Positions 61,932 to 64,000 of a stretch of DNA of 64,000 bases are shown here, piece by piece. The first letter of the stretch is position 1. Each line of letters begins with the position of its first letter. The position numbers and the translations under genes are program-made. This DNA comes from Williamsia sp. 1138 (lineage in GTDB: Bacteria; Actinomycetota; Actinomycetes; Mycobacteriales; Mycobacteriaceae), in NCBI RefSeq assembly GCF_002095435.2, contig NZ_MJEJ02000049.1, positions 186,001-250,000 on the forward strand. The letters run 5' to 3'. The notes beneath the pieces are model-generated. The model had not been told where the DNA came from. It was given only the letters and a program-made list of their open reading frames with translations, and searched no databases.

Positions 61932-62645
61932 TCAGTCGTCGTCGACGGTGATGTTGTGTGTTTTGTTGTTCAAGTCTGACGTGTTACCTGCCAGTTTGGC
62001 GAATCGCGGGTCGGCGTTGATCTCATCACCGAGGGCGTCGATCACGTCGACGTCCGGCAGAAGTGGCGCCAGGTCCGGTAGTTCACTCAGAGATGCCAAC
62101 CCCAGACGTTCCAGAAAAAGTTCCGTGGTGTTGTACGTCACCGCTCCGGAGTCGACATCGGTGCCCGCTTCGCTGATGAGTCCGCGGGCCAACAGGGTTC
62201 TGATCACGCCATCCACGTTCACTCCACGGACGGCGCTGACGCGTGAGCGCGTGACCGGCTGCCGGTAGGCCACGACCGCGAGGGTCTCCAGCGCCGCCCG
62301 GGTGAGCTTCGACCGTGCGCCGTCGAGGAGCAGTCGCTCGACGTAGGGAGCGAACTCGTTGCGGGTGTAGTACCGCCACCCGTCGCCGGCGAAACGCAGA
62401 TCGATACCACTACGCCGGTCGTTCAGTTCGGTGGTCATCTGCCGGAGCATCGCCTCGACTCGCACCGCGCTCTCCTCGAGCGCCGTGGCGAACTGGTCGG
62501 TCGTTGCGGGGCTGTCCGTCACCAGCAGCATCGCCTCGAGTGCCGACCGCAACTCGTCGTCGTCGAGCGTGTCTGCCTCCGCGTCGAACAACATGTCGGA
62601 GTCGACCTCGGGTTCGACGTCGTTCGCGGTGTCCGGTTCATCCAT
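61932..62645 (-). CDS. scpB: Segregation and condensation protein B
   Basis: This is a 237-residue ScpB. Two winged helices (ELRSALEAMLLVTDSPATTDQFA, and KLTRAALETLAVVAYRQPVTRSRVSAVRGVNVDGVIRTLLARGLI) form the ScpB dimer that binds ScpA in the SMC complex, which compacts and separates chromosomes. The N- and C-termini are acidic and probably flexible. The gene overlaps scpA: the ATG at 62645 lies 9 bases after AAGG, though an ATG at 62651 is also in frame. Confidence 0.95.
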   Translation of the reverse strand: MDEPDTANDVEPEVDSDMLFDAEADTLDDDELRSALEAMLLVTDSPATTDQFATALEESAVRVEAMLRQMTTELNDRRSGIDLRFAGDGWRYYTRNEFAPYVERLLLDGARSKLTRAALETLAVVAYRQPVTRSRVSAVRGVNVDGVIRTLLARGLISEAGTDVDSGAVTYNTTELFLERLGLASLSELPDLAPLLPDVDVIDALGDEINADPRFAKLAGNTSDLNNKTHNITVDDD

Positions 62646-63504
62646 AGTCATCTGCCTTGTCGATAGTCACTTCGGCCTCGTCGCGCTCGCCCGTCCAGCT
62701 GACCATGAGAGCGCCGAGGGCCTCGGGCTGTTCGAACGCCACCGCGCGTTCCCGGTACAGCTCGAGCAGCGCCAGGAAGCGGGCGACGACACCGAGACCG
62801 TTCTCGCATTCACTTACGAGTTCGGTGAAGCTGACCCACGAACCTGCCCCGGCGTTGCGGAGGATCTCGCCGATACGCAGCGCCTGCTCCGGAACAGACA
62901 CAGTCGACACGTGCAAGTGACCGAGTCCGACCTGAGGCACCGGTTTAGGTGTCATCGCGGCGACCGCAACCTCGGCGAACACTCCCGGTGAGACCCCGAT
63001 GGTCACCTCGGGCAGCAGCGACTCGAATCGTTGCTCCAGTGAGACTGCCCGCGGATAGCGTTGTAGCGCAGCAGCTTCGAGCTCGGCGAACAGCACAGCG
63101 ACCTGTTTGTACGCCCGGTACTGCAGGAGTCGGGCGAAGAGCAGGTCGCGGGCTTCGAGCAGCGCGAGATCCTCGTCGTTCTCGACCTCACCCGAGGGCA
63201 GCAACCGCGCGGCCTTGAGGTCGAGCAGGGTCGCCGCGACCACCAGGAACTGAGTTGTCTGATCCAGCTCCATCTCGGTGCCGAGAAGCTTGGTGTACGC
63301 GATGAAGTCGTCGGTGACCTCGTGCAACGCCACCTCGGTGACATCGAGCCGGTGCTGACCGATGAGGTTCAGCAATAGATCGAACGGACCCTCGAAGTTT
63401 CTCAACTTGACCTGGAAACCGGTCTTCGTGGCCGGCTCATCGACCGGCTCGGCCGGTGTCGGGTCAGCGGTGGTGTCCAGCTCCGGTGGTGACGTCTCGG
63501 TCAT
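62638..63504 (-). CDS. scpA: Segregation and condensation protein A
   Basis: This is a 288-residue kleisin subunit of bacterial condensin. After a Pro/Asp/Thr-rich leader (~1-30), FEGPFDLLLNLIGQHRLDVTEVALHEVTDDFI (~39-70) is the SMC-binding N-terminal domain, and the C-terminal winged helix (SWVSFTELVSECENGLGVVARFLALLELYRERAVAFEQ) contacts the other SMC head. It links SMC and ScpB. Three bases separate it from the ParA-family gene. Confidence 0.95.
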   Translation of the reverse strand: MTETSPPELDTTADPTPAEPVDEPATKTGFQVKLRNFEGPFDLLLNLIGQHRLDVTEVALHEVTDDFIAYTKLLGTEMELDQTTQFLVVAATLLDLKAARLLPSGEVENDEDLALLEARDLLFARLLQYRAYKQVAVLFAELEAAALQRYPRAVSLEQRFESLLPEVTIGVSPGVFAEVAVAAMTPKPVPQVGLGHLHVSTVSVPEQALRIGEILRNAGAGSWVSFTELVSECENGLGVVARFLALLELYRERAVAFEQPEALGALMVSWTGERDEAEVTIDKADDYG

Positions 63505-63507
63505 CGG

Positions 63508-64000
63508 CTAGCGGGTACGGAAGATGACTTCGCGGGCGAGGGCCCGATACGCCCTGGCCCCGGCCGACTTCGGTGCCCACGAGGTGATGGGTTCTCCCGC
63601 GACGCTGGTCTCGGGGAACCGCACCGTCCTGCTGATCACCGTGTCGTAGACCTTGTCACCGAACACCTCGACGACCCGGGCCATCACCTCACGGGAGTGC
63701 AGGGTGCGTGCGTCGAACATGGTCACCAGGATGCCGCCGAGCTTGAGTCGAGGATTGAGGCGGTCGCGCACCTTGTCGATGGTGTCGCTGAGCAGTGCCA
63801 GTCCACGCAGGCTGAAGTACTCGCATTCCATCGGGATGACGACCGTGTCCGCGCAGGCGAGGGCGTTGACGGTGAGCAATCCCAGCGAGGGCTGGCAGTC
63901 GATCAACACGTAGTCGTAGCGGTCGAGCAAAGGATGCAGGGCCCGGCCGAGGGTGTGTTCGCGGCCGACCTCGTTGACGAGCTGGATCTCCGCCGCCGAG
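63508..64000 (-). CDS. ParA family ATPase, C-terminal part (cut by window edge)
   Basis: The minus strand is open from the window edge (EIQLVNEVGREHTLGRALH) through YDYVLIDCQPSLGLLTVNAL, the Walker A' -linked Walker B and ParA signature, to the end at 63508. Switch-like VIPMECEYFSLRGLALL follows. This is a Soj/ParA-type ATPase next to scpA, a gene order typical of the phylum; it is not the oriC parAB locus. The N-terminal Walker A lies outside the window. Confidence 0.93.
   Translation of the reverse strand, partial: SAAEIQLVNEVGREHTLGRALHPLLDRYDYVLIDCQPSLGLLTVNALACADTVVIPMECEYFSLRGLALLSDTIDKVRDRLNPRLKLGGILVTMFDARTLHSREVMARVVEVFGDKVYDTVISRTVRFPETSVAGEPITSWAPKSAGARAYRALAREVIFRTR

Overview
The window is high-GC, densely coded bacterial chromosome. 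The right end carries the order parA-like, scpA, scpB, rluB, cmk, der on one strand, which is characteristic of Mycobacteriales. Together with an F420-type LLM oxidoreductase, a LigB-like ATP-dependent ligase, a SARP/AfsR-type regulator and many leaderless promoters, this points to a Gordonia/Rhodococcus-like actinobacterium. The genus is inferred, not proven.

1-21.4 kb is accessory metabolism and stress: a cut-off TetR gene with a palindromic operator, a catalytically degenerate alpha/beta hydrolase, a dienelactone-hydrolase-like protein, a Bcr/CflA exporter, an azoreductase-like flavoprotein, LigB-type DNA ligase, a PoxB-type pyruvate oxidase, a monooxygenase/truncated-haemoglobin fusion, a membrane fatty-acid hydroxylase, a HAD phosphatase, an AraC regulator, two coupled PH-domain membrane proteins followed by a frameshifted DUF6544-like gene, a type-B carboxylesterase, an SDR, NhaA facing a DsbA-like protein, an LLM oxidoreductase, an ArsR/SRPBCC pair, a cupin and a NYN/PIN protein.

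21.4-31.2 kb: a ClpC-like unfoldase behind a HAIR (HspR) operator, a chloroperoxidase-type hydrolase, a SoxR gene divergent from an exporter with a typical long-spacer MerR promoter, a beta-lactamase-like lipoprotein, and a 955-residue SARP-NB-ARC-TPR regulator. Divergent from the regulator is a four-gene operon (31.4-36.0 kb): hydrolase, M23 lipoprotein, metallo-beta-lactamase-fold protein and a hydrolase relative that has lost its nucleophile.

36-53.6 kb: a membrane EEP nuclease/phosphatase plus phosphodiesterase operon, an UlaG-like MBL protein, Tex, a PepSY lipoprotein-like exported protein next to a two-component system, two frameshifted genes (VOC and a secreted glycine-rich protein), a hydrolase, a MerR-HEAT/HEAT operon, an HTH-ClpN protein under tandem perfect palindromes, an Fpg/Nei glycosylase and a monoamine oxidase.

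53.6-56.1 kb is a lower-GC two-gene island abutting tRNA-Pro(GGG): a protein with a possible HEPN-type R-x6-H motif and an ORC/CDC6-like AAA ATPase. It is the best candidate here for an undescribed (possibly defence) module. 56.2-64 kb holds a MarR/exporter operon and the conserved chromosome-segregation and translation block ending at the window edge in a ParA-family gene.

No gene-free stretch reaches 300 bases. The longest gaps (about 23916-24116 and 31208-31382) contain a terminator plus promoter region and a divergent control region respectively. No CRISPR array, insertion sequence, transposase, integrase or rRNA was seen.
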